Assembly: GCA_024235835.1 (NCBI GenBank)
Contig: JACKLQ010000001.1
Location: 124,001-188,000, forward strand
From: Thiobacillus sp.
Lineage (GTDB): Bacteria; Pseudomonadota; Gammaproteobacteria; Burkholderiales; Thiobacillaceae
Direction: 5' to 3'
Length of the DNA stretch: 64,000 bases
The notes beneath the pieces were generated by a model, which saw only the letters and a program-made list of their open reading frames with translations, was not told the DNA's origin and searched no databases. The first letter of the stretch is position 1. Every line of letters begins with the position of its first letter. This document shows positions 24,218-34,400 of this stretch, piece after piece. The position numbers and the translations under genes are program-made.

Positions 24218-25600
24218 GTGAATTTCTCCGCCCTGCCTGAAATGCTGCTGGCCTGGGCCAAGACCCAGGGGGCGGCCCTTCTGCAGGGCGGCAAGGCGGA
24301 ACAGGCCTCCCCCTTCAAGGTGGGGGCAGAGTACGAGGGCAAGGTGCTGGACCAACTGCCCGGCGGGCGGCACCTGGTCCAGGTGGCGGGCCAGAAACTG
24401 GACATGGGCCTGCCAGCCCAAGCCCGTGCTGGGGACAATGTACGGCTTACCTTCCTGAGTGCGGGGCCCCGGCCCACTTTCCTGATGAATGCCCAGCCAC
24501 AGGCCACACCAGTCCAGCCCGTGCAAATTTCCAGCAGTGCCCAGCAGGTCAGTGCCCTCATGCGCATCGCCCAACCGCTGGGCCAGGTCGCCCAGGCTGC
24601 TGCAACTGGACCGGCACCCAGACAGGCACCCCTCAGTCCCGGAGCAAGCACGGGCCAGACCGCCGCCCCGCCCGGGGCGCGCATGTCGGCACCTAGCGTC
24701 ATACAGGCGGGCTCAGTTCCCGCCGCAGCGGCTGGACAGGCGTCTACTGTCCTGGCCAATAGTACCGCTGTCACCGACCAGTCACGCATCACGCCGACGG
24801 GCCAGGCGGCCCAGGCCTTGACCGGCGCAGCGAATGCGGCGGCTACACAAGGCGCTGCATCGGCCCGCCCCATCGTGGCCAACGTGGTCATGCTGCAGGG
24901 ATTCACGCCATCGTCCGTCAATGCCCCGATTGCCGTGGCCAGTCCCAATACCGCCCTGCTGGGCCAGGCGGTTGACCGGTCATGGGTGTCGGTGGGCGCC
25001 AACACCACCCTGAGGCCCACCGTGCTGGCAGATCCCGCCGTGGCCTCGGACAATTTGTTGCCTTCCCGACTGGCCCAGACGGTACGGGAGAGCGGCCTCT
25101 TCTACGAGGCCCACCTGGCCCGCTGGGCCAAGGGAAGTTATCCCTTCGAGGCCATTCTCAACGAACCCCTGGCCCGGCTGGGGCGGGGCGCAGTGCCCAT
25201 GCCCGGCATGGCGGAGCTGGCCGGCATGCCGGAGGATGCGGCACGCATGGCCGGACGCCAGTTGCACATGCTGGAGGGCGGTCCCTTCCTTTGGCAGGGC
25301 TTTGCCTGGCCGGGCCAGTGGATGGACTGGCTGGTGGAAGAGCGCAAGGAAGGTCAGGGCGACGGCCAAGGCGGCGAAGAGCCCAATCCCTGGTCCACGG
25401 AATTGCGTCTTACCCTGCCACGCATGGGTGCGGTCCAGGCCCATCTTTCATTGCGCGGCCAGGACGTGAGCCTGCGCCTGCAGGCGGCGGAGGCCGGTGC
25501 CGCCCAGGCCATGACGGATGCACTGCCCATGCTGCAGCTCGGGCTGGAGTCCGCAGGCCTGCGCCCCGTTAATCTGGCCGTGGTGACGGAGGAAGGCTGA
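24218..25600 (+). CDS. fliK: FliK-like flagellar hook-length control protein
   Basis: A protein of about 460 residues with a low-complexity Ala/Pro/Gln-rich middle (about 90-250), as expected for the FliK ruler, and a C-terminal FliK domain (NPWSTELRLTLPRMGAVQAH, then LSLRGQDVSLRLQA). FliK sets hook length and switches the export gate from hook to filament substrates. I prefer the GTG at 24218 because ggcggggggat lies at the right distance; the ATG at 24203 gives five more residues but lacks a ribosome site. It overlaps the FlhB-like gene by one base, pairing the ruler with an export-gate component. Confidence 0.75.
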   Translation: MNFSALPEMLLAWAKTQGAALLQGGKAEQASPFKVGAEYEGKVLDQLPGGRHLVQVAGQKLDMGLPAQARAGDNVRLTFLSAGPRPTFLMNAQPQATPVQPVQISSSAQQVSALMRIAQPLGQVAQAAATGPAPRQAPLSPGASTGQTAAPPGARMSAPSVIQAGSVPAAAAGQASTVLANSTAVTDQSRITPTGQAAQALTGAANAAATQGAASARPIVANVVMLQGFTPSSVNAPIAVASPNTALLGQAVDRSWVSVGANTTLRPTVLADPAVASDNLLPSRLAQTVRESGLFYEAHLARWAKGSYPFEAILNEPLARLGRGAVPMPGMAELAGMPEDAARMAGRQLHMLEGGPFLWQGFAWPGQWMDWLVEERKEGQGDGQGGEEPNPWSTELRLTLPRMGAVQAHLSLRGQDVSLRLQAAEAGAAQAMTDALPMLQLGLESAGLRPVNLAVVTEEG

Positions 25601-25896
25601 TGGCCCGGGAGGAAACGCGCCAGGAAGCCGTGGCGCTGCATTACGCCAGCGAGAAGGGGGCTCCCCAGGTGGTGGCCAAGGGCCGGGGGCTGGTGGCGGA
25701 GGAGATCATCGAGCGGGCCAGGGCTGCGGGCGTGTTCGTGCACGAGTCCCCGGAACTGGTGTCGCTGCTCATGCAGGTGGACCTGGACGATCGCATCCCG
25801 CCGGAGCTTTACGTGGCGGTGGCGGAACTGCTGGCCTGGCTCTACCGCCTGGAACAGGAACAGCCGGGAGCGGAGCCCGACCTCAGCTCAGGCTGA
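25600..25896 (+). CDS. fhlB: FlhB C-terminal homologue (FhlB/EscU-YscU type)
   Basis: A 98-residue protein equivalent to the cytoplasmic end of FlhB: AVALHYASEKGAPQVVAKGR, then VFVHESPELVSLLMQVDLDD and IPPELYVAVAELLAWLY. The self-cleaving NPTH loop and the membrane domain of full FlhB are absent, which is normal for this stand-alone family. It can substitute for part of the FlhB C-terminus in substrate switching. It is coupled to the fliK-like gene and its 3' end overlaps the convergent glnD by 14 bases. It marks the right edge of the flagellar block. Confidence 0.85.
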   Translation: MAREETRQEAVALHYASEKGAPQVVAKGRGLVAEEIIERARAAGVFVHESPELVSLLMQVDLDDRIPPELYVAVAELLAWLYRLEQEQPGAEPDLSSG

Positions 25897-28447
25897 GAAC
25901 CTCCAGCAGGGCCTTTTCCAGGGCCAGGCGCTTGACCGGATCCCCCAGGTCCTCGCCTTGCAGCACGAAAACGTCCTCCGCCCGGTTGCCCAGGGTGTTG
26001 ATGCGGGCACTGGCCACGCTGGCATCGTGTTCCAGCAGTACCTGGGCCACCCGGGCCAACAGGCCGGGACGGTCCCCTGCAGTGAAGGAAAGCAGGTAGC
26101 TGCGTCCCTGTTCACTGCGTACCAGGTTCAGGCTGGGGCTCAGGGGGAAGGCCTTGAGCTGGCGGGGCAGGCGACCGTTGGGCAGTACCTCCCCCTCTTT
26201 GGGATGGGCCAGTTCCTGCTGCAGCTCATGCTCGATATAGCTGAGGATGTCGCGGTAGGCGATGCGGCGCTGTTCAGGGTCCAGGGCATAGAAGGTATCC
26301 AGGGCATGGCCATCACGGGTGGTGTGGACCCGGGCCGAGAGGATGGAGTAGCCCATGCGGGCGAAAAAGGCGCAGATGCGGGCGAACAGGGCCTTCACGT
26401 CGGGGGCGAAGACCATCACTTCCACGCCTTCACCAACCTCCGCCAGACGGGCCCGCACGATGTGCTGCTCCTTGGCCACCAGGGGCAGGAGGCGGCGGGT
26501 CTGCCAGGCGATGTCCCTGCTGTCCTGGCGCATGAAATACACGTCGTCCAGGCGCTTCCACAAGGCCTCCTCGGCGCCGGGCATGAAGCCGTAGAGGCGC
26601 AGCTGGGCACGGGCGGCCTCCTTTTTCTCCTCCACGCTGTCCGGCTGGGCCTCCCCCTTTTCCAGTACCCGCCGGGCCGCCAGATAGAGTTCCTGGGTCA
26701 GCTTATCCTTCCAGGCGTTCCAGACCTTGGGGCTGGTGCCGCGGATGTCCGCCACCGTCAGCAGGTAGAGGGCCGTGAGGCGTCGCACATCGCCGCAGCG
26801 CAGGGCGAAGGCGGTGATGACATCGGGGTCGGAGAGGTCCTGTTTCTGCGCCGTCTGGGACAGGGTCAGATGTTCCGCCACCAGCCAGGCCACGAATTCG
26901 GTGTCCTCCCTTGACAGGCCCTGGCTGCGGCAGAAGCGGCGCGCGTCCACGGCCCCCAGGCTGGAATGGTCGCCGCCCCGGCCCTTGGCGATGTCGTGGA
27001 ACAGGGCGGCCAGCATGAGCAGTTCCTGGCGCTTGCAGTCCGCCATGAGGCGGTGGGCCAGGGGGAATTCGTGGGCGTACTCGTTCAGGGCCAGGCGGCG
27101 CAGGTTGCGCACCACCATGAGGGTATGTTCGTCCACGGGGTAGATGTGGAAGTGGTCGTGCTGCATCTGGCCGGTGATGCGCCCGAACAGGGGAATGTAG
27201 CGCCCCAGCAGTCCCAGACGGTGCATGAGGCGCAGGGCGTGGGTCACCCCCCGGGGCGATGCCAGCAGGTCCAAAAAGCGCTTCTGGTTGGCGGGGTCCC
27301 GGCGGAAGGCAGCGTCGATATGCCGGCCCCCGCGCCATAAGGCCCGCAGCAGCCTGGGCGTGAAGCCCTGCAGGTCCTTTTCCCGGGCAAAAACCAGGAA
27401 GGCCTCCAGCAGCAGGCCGGGCTGGGCATCCAGCAGATTGTCTTCCGCGTCCAGGGATTGGCCCTCGATGCGGAAGGGGCTGGCATGGGCCAGGGGGCGG
27501 GCGGGTTCCGGCGGAAGCAGCCGGCCGCGCAGTTCCGCCAGGCCCAGTTCGTTGATGAGGCGGATGTGGCGGGCGGCGCGGTAGTAACGCTGCATGAGGC
27601 GTTCCGATGCCCGGCGAGGTGGCCGTGGCACTACCCCCATGGCGGCGGCCACCGGTTCCTGGAACTCGAACAGCATACGGTCCTCCCGGCGCTTGGCGGC
27701 GAGGTGCAGGCGGATGCGCAGGTGGGAAAGGAAGATCAGCTGGGTGGCCAGTGAGCGGACTTCACGGGCGCTGAGCAGCCCGGCCTTCACCAGGTCGGGG
27801 AGGCGGTTGCCCAGGCCGGCCGCCTGGCTGACCCACAGCAGCGTATGCAGGTCCCGCAGGCCGCCGGGGCTTTCCTTGAGGTTTGGCTCCAGCACCATGG
27901 CCACGTCGGCGTGGCGCCCGTGGCGCACCCGCTGTTCCAGCAGCTTGGCCTGGAAGAATGCAGCGGGATCCAGCAGGGTCCGCTGGTCCCGGACCATCCG
28001 CTGGAAGAGGCCCCTGCTGCCGGCCAGGAAGCGGGCCTCCAGCAGGTTGGTCTGCACGGTGATGTCCTTGGCGGCTTCCGCCGTGCACTCCGCCAGGGTG
28101 CGCACGCTGTGGCCGATGGGCAGGCCTACGTCCCAGAACAGGGCCACAAGGGGTTCCAGGCGGGCTTGGTCTTCCTGGGTGAGGCCGTCGTCCAGCAACA
28201 GCAACAGGTCCACGTCCGACTGGGGATAGAGCTCTCCCCGGCCATATCCCCCCACGGCGATGAGGGTGGCCCGGGCCGGCAGGTCGTGGGCAGCCCAGAT
28301 CTCCGCCAGCACCTCGTCTGCCAGGCGGCACAGGCCCTTGAGCAGGCGAGGTGCCTGGGGCCGTTCCAGATAGTCCTGGATCAGGCCGGCCCGCTCATCC
28401 TGGATGCGGGCACGCCAGGCCGCGACCCTGGCCAGGTCAGGATTCAT
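25883..28447 (-). CDS. glnD: [Protein-PII] uridylyltransferase / uridylyl-removing enzyme GlnD
   Basis: A bifunctional nitrogen sensor of 854 residues that modifies and demodifies PII. The nucleotidyltransferase motif is GGYGRGELYPQSDVDLLLLL (66-85), the HD domain has LFHDIAKGRGGDHSS (about 480-494), and two ACT domains fill the last 180 residues. The ATG at 28447 overlaps the map stop (ATGA); the frame continues upstream without homology. All catalytic motifs are intact and the length is normal. map-glnD is a common proteobacterial pair. It is a housekeeping gene bordering the flagellar block. Confidence 0.97.
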   Translation of the reverse strand: MNPDLARVAAWRARIQDERAGLIQDYLERPQAPRLLKGLCRLADEVLAEIWAAHDLPARATLIAVGGYGRGELYPQSDVDLLLLLDDGLTQEDQARLEPLVALFWDVGLPIGHSVRTLAECTAEAAKDITVQTNLLEARFLAGSRGLFQRMVRDQRTLLDPAAFFQAKLLEQRVRHGRHADVAMVLEPNLKESPGGLRDLHTLLWVSQAAGLGNRLPDLVKAGLLSAREVRSLATQLIFLSHLRIRLHLAAKRREDRMLFEFQEPVAAAMGVVPRPPRRASERLMQRYYRAARHIRLINELGLAELRGRLLPPEPARPLAHASPFRIEGQSLDAEDNLLDAQPGLLLEAFLVFAREKDLQGFTPRLLRALWRGGRHIDAAFRRDPANQKRFLDLLASPRGVTHALRLMHRLGLLGRYIPLFGRITGQMQHDHFHIYPVDEHTLMVVRNLRRLALNEYAHEFPLAHRLMADCKRQELLMLAALFHDIAKGRGGDHSSLGAVDARRFCRSQGLSREDTEFVAWLVAEHLTLSQTAQKQDLSDPDVITAFALRCGDVRRLTALYLLTVADIRGTSPKVWNAWKDKLTQELYLAARRVLEKGEAQPDSVEEKKEAARAQLRLYGFMPGAEEALWKRLDDVYFMRQDSRDIAWQTRRLLPLVAKEQHIVRARLAEVGEGVEVMVFAPDVKALFARICAFFARMGYSILSARVHTTRDGHALDTFYALDPEQRRIAYRDILSYIEHELQQELAHPKEGEVLPNGRLPRQLKAFPLSPSLNLVRSEQGRSYLLSFTAGDRPGLLARVAQVLLEHDASVASARINTLGNRAEDVFVLQGEDLGDPVKRLALEKALLEVLSLS

Positions 28448-29253
28448 GCGCCTCGCTGGATGAAGGGGGGCGGGGGCGGGGCGGCCTGGGAAAGGGTCAG
28501 GACCTCGAAGCCGGTGGGCGTGACCAGGACGGTATGCTCCCACTGGGCAGAAAGGCTGTGGTCCTTGGTGACCACGGTCCAGCCATCTCCCAGGACGCGG
28601 ATGTCTTTCCTGCCGGCGTTGATCATGGGTTCGATGGTGAAGACCATGCCCGTCTCGAGCTTGGGGCCGGTACCCGCCTTGCCGTAGTGCAGCACCTGGG
28701 GATCCTCGTGGAACCTGGCGCCTATGCCGTGGCCGCAGAATTCACGTACCACGGAATACCCGTTGGATTCCGCGTGGCGCTGGATGGCAGCGCCGATGTC
28801 CCCCAGATGGGCCCCTGGCTTCACCACGCTGATGCCCTTCCACATGCATTCATAGGTGATTTCCGTGAGGCGGCGGGCCTGGATCGTGGGTTCCCCCACG
28901 TAGAACATGCGGGAGGTGTCGCCGTGCCAGCCATCCTTGATGGTGGTGATGTCCAGGTTTACCACGTCGCCGGCCTTCAGCGCCTTGTCCCCGGGCACGC
29001 CGTGGCAGACCTGGTGGTTCACCGAGGCGCAGATGGACTTGGGGTAAGGCTTGTGGCCGTTGGGGGCGTAGTTGAGGGGGGCGGGAATGCAGTCCTGCAC
29101 CTCCACCATGTAGTCGTGGCAGAGCTTGTCCAGTTCGCCGGTTGTGACGCCGGGTTTCACGAAGGGAGTGATGTAATCCAGCACCTCGCCGGCGAGGCGG
29201 CCCGCCACGCGCATTTTTTCTATTTGTTCCGGGGTCTTGATGGTGATGGGCAT
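28444..29253 (-). CDS. map: Methionine aminopeptidase, type I
   Basis: Removes the initiator methionine from nascent proteins. At 269 residues it has the type I length. The metal ligands can be seen in order: VVNLDITTIKDGWHGDTSRM (two Asp), EFCGHGIGARFHEDP (His) and VFTIEPMI (Glu), with a final Glu before the short Pro-rich tail (APPPPPF). It begins with MPITIKTPEQIEKMR, a family-typical start. The tail is slightly longer than in E. coli. It is coupled to glnD. Confidence 0.97.
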   Translation of the reverse strand: MPITIKTPEQIEKMRVAGRLAGEVLDYITPFVKPGVTTGELDKLCHDYMVEVQDCIPAPLNYAPNGHKPYPKSICASVNHQVCHGVPGDKALKAGDVVNLDITTIKDGWHGDTSRMFYVGEPTIQARRLTEITYECMWKGISVVKPGAHLGDIGAAIQRHAESNGYSVVREFCGHGIGARFHEDPQVLHYGKAGTGPKLETGMVFTIEPMINAGRKDIRVLGDGWTVVTKDHSLSAQWEHTVLVTPTGFEVLTLSQAAPPPPPFIQRGA

Positions 29254-29337
29254 GATGCTAGGGTTGGAAAAAGTGATTCAGGATAGGGTTGAGGGGGGTG
29301 AATGTAAAGTTGAGTGAAATGGTAGGAATGTGCTTTC

Positions 29338-29343
29338 TATAAT
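29338..29343 (+). promoter_or_regulatory. Candidate -10 element
   Basis: A consensus TATAAT in the AT-rich gap upstream of the HEXXH protein gene. No convincing -35 hexamer sits 16-18 bases upstream, so this is only a partial promoter match. Confidence 0.35.
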
Positions 29344-29383
29344 GTTTTCAATTGCATGAGGATTGGACGGGAGATTCGGTGCG

Positions 29384-29983
29384 ATGGCGGTGGATGCGGT
29401 TTCTTCCATGACAGGGGGGCTCAATGCCGGTGCGGCGGCTATGCGTGCCAGCGGTGGCGAGCGTCTGTCTCCCCAGGAACAAGCCCAGGTGCGCAAGCTG
29501 CAGGCCATCGACCAGAAGGTGCGCCAGCACGAGGCGGCCCACAAGGCCGCCGGCGCGGGCCTGACGGGCGCGGCCACCTACCAGTACGTGCGTGGGCCGG
29601 ACGGCAGGCAGTATGCCGTGTCGGGGGAGGTGAGCATCAACACCTCGCCCGCCGGCACGCCTCAATCCACCTTGGCCAAGGCCGAGCAGATTCGCGCCGC
29701 TGCCCTGGCGCCGGCCGATCCCTCGCCGCAGGACCAGGCTGTGGCGGCTGCCGCGGCGATGATGGCGCTGCAGGCCCGGCAGGAGATCGCGAAGCAGCGC
29801 AGAGAAGGGGAGGACGGCGATGGCCAGTCCCCGACCTCTGCCGTGCAGGGCAACCTTGCTGTCGGCAACTCCCAGGATCGGTACGGGAAAGCCGACAAGG
29901 CTGACAGGGCCATGGGGGCCTATGCGCAAAGCGCCCAGGCCATCACCCAGGCCCTGGGCCTGGCCGTCAGCACCTTCGCCTAG
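29384..29983 (+). CDS. Putative metalloprotease CJM1_0395/SprA-related family protein
   Basis: A protein of about 199 residues with a zinc-protease-like motif, VRQHEAAHKAAG (HEXXH), followed by the family block TYQYVRGPDGRQYAVSGEVS and STLAKAEQIRAAALAPADPS. This matches the SprA-related group of putative metalloproteases. It lacks a signal peptide. I use the ATG at 29384, which has gggag ten bases upstream; a TTG at 29363 would add seven residues. The C-terminal third is Ala/Gln-rich and probably unstructured. The 3' end overlaps the convergent efflux gene by four bases. Substrate unknown. Confidence 0.65.
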   Translation: MAVDAVSSMTGGLNAGAAAMRASGGERLSPQEQAQVRKLQAIDQKVRQHEAAHKAAGAGLTGAATYQYVRGPDGRQYAVSGEVSINTSPAGTPQSTLAKAEQIRAAALAPADPSPQDQAVAAAAAMMALQARQEIAKQRREGEDGDGQSPTSAVQGNLAVGNSQDRYGKADKADRAMGAYAQSAQAITQALGLAVSTFA

Positions 29984-31419
29984 GGGGTCCTGGCGGCAGC
30001 CACCTGCCAGCCGCCGCCCATGGCCTTGGCCAGGTCAGCCGAGGCGCTCAGCTGGGCGCGTCGGGCATCGATGCGGTTCAGTTCCGCCTGCAACGCGTTG
30101 CGCTGGGCGTCCAGCACCGTCAGGTAGTTGCTCAAGCCATTGCGGTAGCGCAGATCCGCCAACTTCTCGGCGCTAGCCAGGGCCTCGGCGCGCCGGCCTT
30201 CCGCCTCGGCCAGTTCCCGGGCCTGGCGGTGGGCTGTGAGGGCGTCCAGCACTTCCCGGAAGGCCTGGCGCACGGCCTGCTCATAGCCGATCAGGGCCTG
30301 GGCCTGGCGCGCGTCCCGGACCTGGAGTTCCGCTTCGGTGCGGCCGCCGTTCAGGATGCTTTGCACGATGCCGGCGCTGAGGCCCCAGATGGCGGCAGGA
30401 CCGGAGAACAGGTTCGACAGGGCCTTGCTTTCCGAGCCCAGGTAGGCCGTGAGGCTCAGGTCCGGGTACAGGGCTGCCTTGGCCTCCTTGATGCGGGCGT
30501 GGGAGGTCAGCACGTTCTGCTCCGCCTGGCGCAGGTCGGGGCGCCGTTCCAGCAGTTCGGAAGGCAGGCTGGCGGGAAGGGTGGGCGGCTCGCCCAGGGC
30601 CTCCAAGGACTTGCCACGGCCGATGGGATCCTCCATCAGGGCACGGGGGCTGCGGCCGACGAGCACCGCCAGGGCCAGTTCCTGCTGGCGAACGCCCTGG
30701 GTCAGCTGGGCCAGGCTGGCCTCCAGGCCAGCCAGTTCTGCCTGGGCCTGGCGCAGTTCCAGTTCGGAGGACACGCCGGCATCCAGGCGCAGTGCCTGCA
30801 GGTCAACGGCGGCCTGGCGGTTGGCCCGTGTCCTGTCCACCAGGGCCAGTTGGGCATCCAGGGCCCGCAAGGCGAAGTAGGCCTGGGCGACTTCGCTGGT
30901 GAGGGAGATGCGCACCACGTCCCGGCCATATTCACTGGCCAGCAGCTCGGAGCGGGTGGCGTTGCTGGCCTCCCGGTAGCGGCCCCAGAGGTCCAACTCG
31001 TAGGCGGCCTGGAGTTGGGCCTTGTAGGTGTTGTTGGTGGGGGAGCCACCGGCGGGCATGGCGCCCACCTCCGTCCGGCGGCTGCGGCTGACATCGGCGC
31101 TGCCTTGCAGTTGCAGGGCCTGGTCCGCCCGAGCCAGGCCCAGGTTGGCGCGGGCCTCCTCGATGCGGGCGGCAGCGAGCCTGATGTCGGCGTTGCGGGC
31201 CAGGGCCTCCTGGATCAGGGTCTCCAGTTGGGGATCGCCATAGGCGTTCCACCAGTCGGACGCCATGGGTATGGCGGATTGTCCGGCTTGTTGAGGCCAG
31301 CTGGCCGGCAACTCGGGGGTGGCTTTTCGTAGTTCGGGGATGGCGGCGCAGCCAGCCAGGAAGAGGAGGGCCAGGGCCAGGACGATGAGCGAGCCGGTCT
31401 TAGGCATGATCGTCTCCAT
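29980..31419 (-). CDS. RND efflux outer membrane factor (NodT/OprM-type lipoprotein)
   Basis: The outer-membrane channel of a tripartite pump. The N-terminus is a lipoprotein signal (ALLFLAGC, Cys at about 24). Two long, related helical repeats with OEP motifs follow (WWNAYGDPQLETLIQEALAR, then AYELDLWGRYRE). The length of 479 suits the family. The start overlaps the permease stop by 20 bases; Met5 is a possible alternative. It is the last gene of the adaptor-permease-channel operon. Confidence 0.93.
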   Translation of the reverse strand: METIMPKTGSLIVLALALLFLAGCAAIPELRKATPELPASWPQQAGQSAIPMASDWWNAYGDPQLETLIQEALARNADIRLAAARIEEARANLGLARADQALQLQGSADVSRSRRTEVGAMPAGGSPTNNTYKAQLQAAYELDLWGRYREASNATRSELLASEYGRDVVRISLTSEVAQAYFALRALDAQLALVDRTRANRQAAVDLQALRLDAGVSSELELRQAQAELAGLEASLAQLTQGVRQQELALAVLVGRSPRALMEDPIGRGKSLEALGEPPTLPASLPSELLERRPDLRQAEQNVLTSHARIKEAKAALYPDLSLTAYLGSESKALSNLFSGPAAIWGLSAGIVQSILNGGRTEAELQVRDARQAQALIGYEQAVRQAFREVLDALTAHRQARELAEAEGRRAEALASAEKLADLRYRNGLSNYLTVLDAQRNALQAELNRIDARRAQLSASADLAKAMGGGWQVAAARTP

Positions 31420-34400
31420 GTTGCGCCGCGCCGTGGTATTTGATGGGTCCCGGGAACAGCTTGCGCACCAGCAGGTAGAGCACGGGCACGAAGAACACCG
31501 CCAGCACCGTGGCGGCGATCATGCCGCCCATGACCCCGGTGCCGATGGCGTGGCGGCTGGCGGCACCGGCGCCGGAGGAGATGGCCAGGGGCAGCACGCC
31601 GAACATGAAGGCGATGGAGGTCATGATGATGGGCCGGAAGCGCAGCCGGCTTGCCTCCAGGACCGCCTCCAGGGTGGTCTTGCCCTGGGCCTCCAGCTGG
31701 CGGGCGAATTCCACGATCAGGATGGAATTCTTGGCCGACAGGCCGATGATGGTGATGAAGCCCACCTTGAAGTACACGTCGTTGGGAAGTTCTCTTAATG
31801 TCATGGCCAGCACCGCGCCAAACACGCCCAGGGGCACCACCAGCAACACCGCCAGGGGCACGCTCCAGCTTTCGTACAGGGCGGCCAGGCACATGAACAC
31901 CACGATGATGGACAGGGTGAAGAGGATGGGGGCCTGGGCGCCGGAGAGCTTCTCTTCATAGGACGTGCCGGACCACTCGAAGCCCAGGCCCGGCGGGAGC
32001 TTGCCCGCGATCTCCTCCATGGCCTGCATGGCCTCGCCGGTGCTGTGGCCCGGGGAAGGGCCGCCGGCGATCTTGGTGGCGGGCAAGCCGTTGTAGCGGT
32101 CCAGCTTGGGCGAGCCCACCATCCAGCGAGGCGTGGCGATCTCCGACAGGGGGACCAGGGTGCCCTGGGCCGTCCGTACCCGCAAGGCCAGGAGCCCCTC
32201 GGGCGTTGCCCGGGCGGGGGCGTCCACCTGCATGACCACCCGCAGGACCCGGCCTTCCCGGATGAAATCGTTCACGTAGGCGGAGCCCAGGGCCACGGCC
32301 AGGGTCTGGTTCAGCTCGCCGATGTCGATGCCCAGGCTGCTGGCCTTTACCCGGTCGATGTCCAGCATCAGCTGGGAGGCCGGTTCCTTGCCCTCCGGGC
32401 GCACGCCCGCCAGGCGGGGATCCTGGCTGGCCAGGCCCAGCACCATGTTGCGGGCCTCCATGAGCTTGTCCCTGCCCAGGTTGGTACGGTCCTGGAGACG
32501 GAAGTCGAAGCCGCCCACCGCCGCCAGTTCCGGGATGGGAGGTGGGTTGAGGGCGAAGATCAGGGCCTGCTTGATGGAGAACAAGGCCATGTTGGCGCGT
32601 TGCACGATGGACAAGGCGTGCTGGTCGGATTGCTTGCGTTCATCCCAGTCCTTGAAGCGCACGAAGGAGATGGCGGCATCCTGGCCCTTGCCGAAGAAGG
32701 AGAAGCCCAGCACCCCCACCACCTTGGCCACTTCCGGCTGCTTCAGGTAATACTCCTCCATCTGGGACAGCACCTGCTCCGTGCGCTCCTGGGTGGCGCC
32801 GGCGGGCAGCTGGATGATGCTGATCAGGTAGCCCTGGTCCTCGTCCGGCAGGAAGCCCGTGGGCAGCTTCATTAACAGGAATGCCGTGGCGGCGACGATG
32901 GCGAGGAACAGCAGGAACATGCGCAGGGGCCGTACCACCACGCCACCCACCCCCTTCATGTAGCGGCCGGTGCCGCGTTCGAAGAAGTCGTGGAACCAGC
33001 CGAACAGGCCTCGCTGGTGCTCCAGTTGGTCCTTGTCCAGGCCCTTGAATAGGGTGGCGCACAAGGCCGGGGTGAGGGTGATGGCCATGAGGGCCGAGAA
33101 CAGCATGGTGATCACCAGGGTCACGGAGAACTGCCGGTAGATGGCCCCCACCGAGCCGCTGAAGAAGCCCATGGGCACGAACACCGCCGAAAGCACCACG
33201 GTGATGCCGACGATGGCACCGAAGATCTGGCCCATGGCCTTGGAGGTGGCTTCCCTGGCGGCCAGGCCTTCCCTGGACATGATGCGCTCCACGTTCTCCA
33301 CCACGACGATGGCGTCGTCCACCACGATGCCGATGGCCAGCACCATGGCGAACAGGGTCAGCAGGTTGATGGAGTAGCCCAGGAGATAGATGCCCACCAG
33401 GGTGCCGATGAGGGAAACGGGCACCACCACGGCGGGTATGACGGCGGCCCGAAGTTTGCCCAGGAACAGCCACATCACCAGGAACACCAGCACGAAGGCC
33501 TCCACCAGGGTCTTAACCACTTCCCGGATGGAGATTTCCACGAAGCGGGAGGTGTCGTAGGGCACGTCCCAGCTCACCCCCTTGGGGAAGTGTCTGGCCA
33601 GCTCGGCCATGCGTTCCTTCACCGCCTGGGAGGTTTCCAGGGCGTTGCTGCCCGGGGCCAGCTTGATGCCGATGGGCGCCGTGGGCTGGCCATTCAGGCG
33701 GGCCCGGAAGATGTAGTCCTGGGCACCCAGTTCCACCCGGGCCACGTCCTTCAGCCGCACGGCCGCGCCGGTGCTGTCGCTGCGCAGCAGGATGTTGCCG
33801 AACTCATCCGGCGTGGCCAGACGGCCCTGGGTAATGACCGTGGCAGACAGTTGCTGGCCCTTCACGGCGGGCACCTGGCCCAGCTCGCCCGTGGCCAGCT
33901 GCACGTTCTGGGCCTGGACGGCGGCCAGGGCCTGGCCCGGGGTCATGTTGAAATTCGCCAGCTTGAGGGGGTCCAGCCAGATGCGCATGGCGTATTCGGA
34001 GCCGAACATCTGGGCCTCGCCCACGCCGGGCACCTGGCGGATGTTGTTAAGCACGTTGGCGGCGGTGAAGCTGCCCAGATCCACCGCGTCCAGGCTCTTG
34101 TCCGGCGAGAAGACGGTGATGAACATGAGGAAATTGCGCCGGGACTTCACTACGGTGATGCCCTGGCGGCGCACCTCCTCGGGCAGCCGGGCCTCCACCC
34201 GCTTGATGCGGTTCTGGGCCTCCACCGAGGCGATGTCCAGGTCCGTGCCCGTGGAGAAGGTCATGGTCAGGGTGAGGGTGCCGCTGGCATCGGAGTTGGA
34301 CTCCATGTAAAGGAGATTCTCGATGCCGTTCATCTCCTGTTCGATAAGGGTGGTGACCGTGTCTTCCACCACCTGGGCGGACGCGCCCGGATAGACGGCG

